Origin: an uncultured Flavobacteriales bacterium
GTDB taxonomy: Bacteria > Bacteroidota > Bacteroidia > Flavobacteriales > Crocinitomicaceae
Direction: 5' to 3'
DNA: 6,150 nucleotides
NCBI GenBank assembly: GCA_946886545.1
Contig: CAMPIU010000191.1
Span: forward strand, 1-6,150
The notes beneath the pieces are model-generated. The model saw only the letters and a program-made list of their open reading frames with translations. It had not been told where the DNA came from and did not search any database. Of the stretch, positions 4,799 to 6,150 are shown piece after piece (the stretch's first letter is position 1; every line of letters begins with the position of its first letter). The translations under genes were made by a program, and so were the position numbers.

Positions 4799-6150
4799 AT
4801 GGCACTGTCCAATCTTAATTCAGTTAGAGAAGGTCTCACATACGACGATGTACTCTTAGTCCCCGCATTTTCACAAGTTCTGCCTCGCGACGTTCAATTA
4901 AAAAGTAAAATTACGCGCAATATTGAGGTCAATACTCCAATCGTTTCCGCAGCAATGGATACCGTTACGGAAGCGAGCCTGGCAATCGCTTTGGCACAAC
5001 ATGGAGGAATTGGTGTGATTCACAAAAACATGACCATTGCCGACCAGGCGTTAGAAGTAAGAAAAGTAAAACGTTCTGAAAGTGGAATGATCCTGGATCC
5101 GGTAACACTTTCCGAGCATGCAGTTGTAAAAGACGCACTCAACTTAATGTCGGAATTCAAAATCGGAGGTATTCCTGTAATCGATGAAAACAGAAAATTA
5201 AAAGGAATTATCACTAACCGTGATTTGCGTTTTGAGAAAAATCACTCACGTCCGGTTAGAGAAATCATGACAACTGATAACCTGATCACTACAAAAGACG
5301 GAACCAGTCTTTCAACTGCCGAAGAAATATTACAAGAAAAGAAAATAGAAAAATTACCTGTTGTTGATGCTGAAAACACCTTGATCGGTTTGATCACATA
5401 CAGAGATATCATTAAAGTAAAAACACATCCGAATTCGTGTAAAGACCAATATGGCAGATTGCGTGTGGCTGCTGCCGTAGGTGTTACTCATGATACGATT
5501 GAACGCGTACAAGCCTTGGTAGAAGCGGGTGTGGATGCAATTGTTATTGACACGGCCCACGGACATACAGAAGGTGTTGTTATAAAATTAAAAGAAGTAA
5601 AATCCCTGTTCCCGAAACTGGATGTAATTGTAGGAAACATTGCAACTGCCGCTGCTGCGAAATACTTGGTGGACGCCGGGGCGGATGCAGTTAAAGTCGG
5701 AATCGGACCCGGATCAATTTGCACTACCCGCATTATTGCAGGAGTTGGAGTTCCGCAGTTGACAGCAGTAAATGACGTTGCTTTAGCACTTGAAGGAACA
5801 GGAGTTCCGGTTATCGCTGACGGAGGAATCCGTTACACTGGAGATATAGTAAAAGCAATTGCAGCGGGAGCTGATGTAGTAATGATCGGTTCCATGTTTG
5901 CAGGAGTTGAAGAATCTCCGGGTGAAACAATTATTTACGAAGGAAGAAAATTCAAATCTTACCGCGGAATGGGATCTTTGGAAGCCATGCAAAAAGGATC
6001 CAAAGACCGTTATTTCCAGGATGCGGAGGATGACATCAAAAAATTGGTTCCTGAAGGAATTTCAGGACGAGTTCCATACAAAGGAAACTTATTCGAAGTG
6101 GTTTACCAGATTGTTGGTGGTTTGAGAGCCGGAATGGGTTACTGTGGGGC
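4799..6150 (+). CDS. guaB: Inosine-5'-monophosphate dehydrogenase (3' end cut by window edge)
   Basis: GuaB oxidises IMP to XMP with NAD+, the rate-limiting step of guanine nucleotide synthesis, in the cytosol. The frame is open from the ATG at 4799 to the last base, giving 450 residues of a family usually about 490 long, so only the last few dozen residues are missing. The N-terminal barrel half begins with [11 protein letters not shown] (12-22) and contains SAAMDTVTE. Two CBS domains, the regulatory adenine-nucleotide module, fill about residues 98-207. The catalytic Cys is C308 in [13 protein letters not shown]251 (IDTAHGH) binds NAD and D341 ([10 protein letters not shown]) binds the IMP ribose. 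YRGMGS and the flap R404-Y405 (DRYFQ) with GRVPYKG are intact. CBS domains and DRYFQ identify IMPDH rather than GMP reductase. No Shine-Dalgarno is visible, but an upstream promoter is. Confidence 0.97.
   Translation, partial: MALSNLNSVREGLTYDDVLLVPAFSQVLPRDVQLKSKITRNIEVNTPIVSAAMDTVTEASLAIALAQHGGIGVIHKNMTIADQALEVRKVKRSESGMILDPVTLSEHAVVKDALNLMSEFKIGGIPVIDENRKLKGIITNRDLRFEKNHSRPVREIMTTDNLITTKDGTSLSTAEEILQEKKIEKLPVVDAENTLIGLITYRDIIKVKTHPNSCKDQYGRLRVAAAVGVTHDTIERVQALVEAGVDAIVIDTAHGHTEGVVIKLKEVKSLFPKLDVIVGNIATAAAAKYLVDAGADAVKVGIGPGSICTTRIIAGVGVPQLTAVNDVALALEGTGVPVIADGGIRYTGDIVKAIAAGADVVMIGSMFAGVEESPGETIIYEGRKFKSYRGMGSLEAMQKGSKDRYFQDAEDDIKKLVPEGISGRVPYKGNLFEVVYQIVGGLRAGMGYCG

Noticed and set aside
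1..6150. Search for insertion sequences, integrase or att sites, CRISPR arrays, tRNA or rRNA, toxin-antitoxin pairs or defence genes.
   Set aside because: Nothing of these kinds is visible on either strand. Intergenic space is under 170 bases at every junction and is accounted for by short promoter-like elements and small repeats.

Overview
The window reads as an ordinary chromosomal segment of a low-to-moderate GC member of the Bacteroidetes, most likely the Flavobacteriales. The reasons are the carotenoid protein sequence style (CrtI ending in a TGQLTVPGPGVPPS motif, CrtB with GSAEVVGLMC), two close matches to the Bacteroidetes -7 promoter element TAnnTTTG, the near absence of Shine-Dalgarno sequences, and a secreted protein with a carboxypeptidase-like regulatory domain. 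The genus cannot be fixed from the sequence alone.

Layout. Positions 2-2187 form a tightly packed plus-strand operon: the 3' end of a phytoene desaturase (crtI, cut by the window edge), phytoene synthase (crtB), type 1 isopentenyl-diphosphate isomerase (idi) and a 6-pyruvoyltetrahydropterin synthase family enzyme. The last three are joined by start/stop overlaps (TAGTG and ATGA). A 107-base gap with a weak hairpin and a -7 box separates the operon from a second plus-strand pair: an unrecognised three-helix membrane protein (2295-2615) and a class I CPD photolyase (2674-3984). A small secreted carboxypeptidase-regulatory-like protein (4000-4632) runs on the minus strand, convergent with the photolyase. 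A 166-base divergent intergenic region carries a well-formed Bacteroidetes promoter for guaB (IMP dehydrogenase, 4799 onward), which is open to the window end and lacks only its last few dozen residues.

How the genes work together. Idi balances IPP and DMAPP, the building blocks of geranylgeranyl diphosphate. CrtB condenses two GGPP to phytoene, and CrtI desaturates it towards lycopene. Carotenoids quench photo-oxidative damage and the photolyase reverses UV pyrimidine dimers, so most of the window up to position 3984 can be seen as light-stress functions. The pterin enzyme is the least obvious member: its C-x5-HGH active-site pattern resembles the tetrahydrobiopterin-forming type rather than the queuosine-forming QueD type. 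GuaB is housekeeping purine synthesis and unrelated.

I see no mobile element, CRISPR array, RNA gene or defence system, and no strong evidence of an undescribed system. The best leads are the pterin enzyme in the carotenoid operon, the three-helix membrane protein next to the photolyase, and a set of TTCAAA half-sites just upstream of the photolyase.
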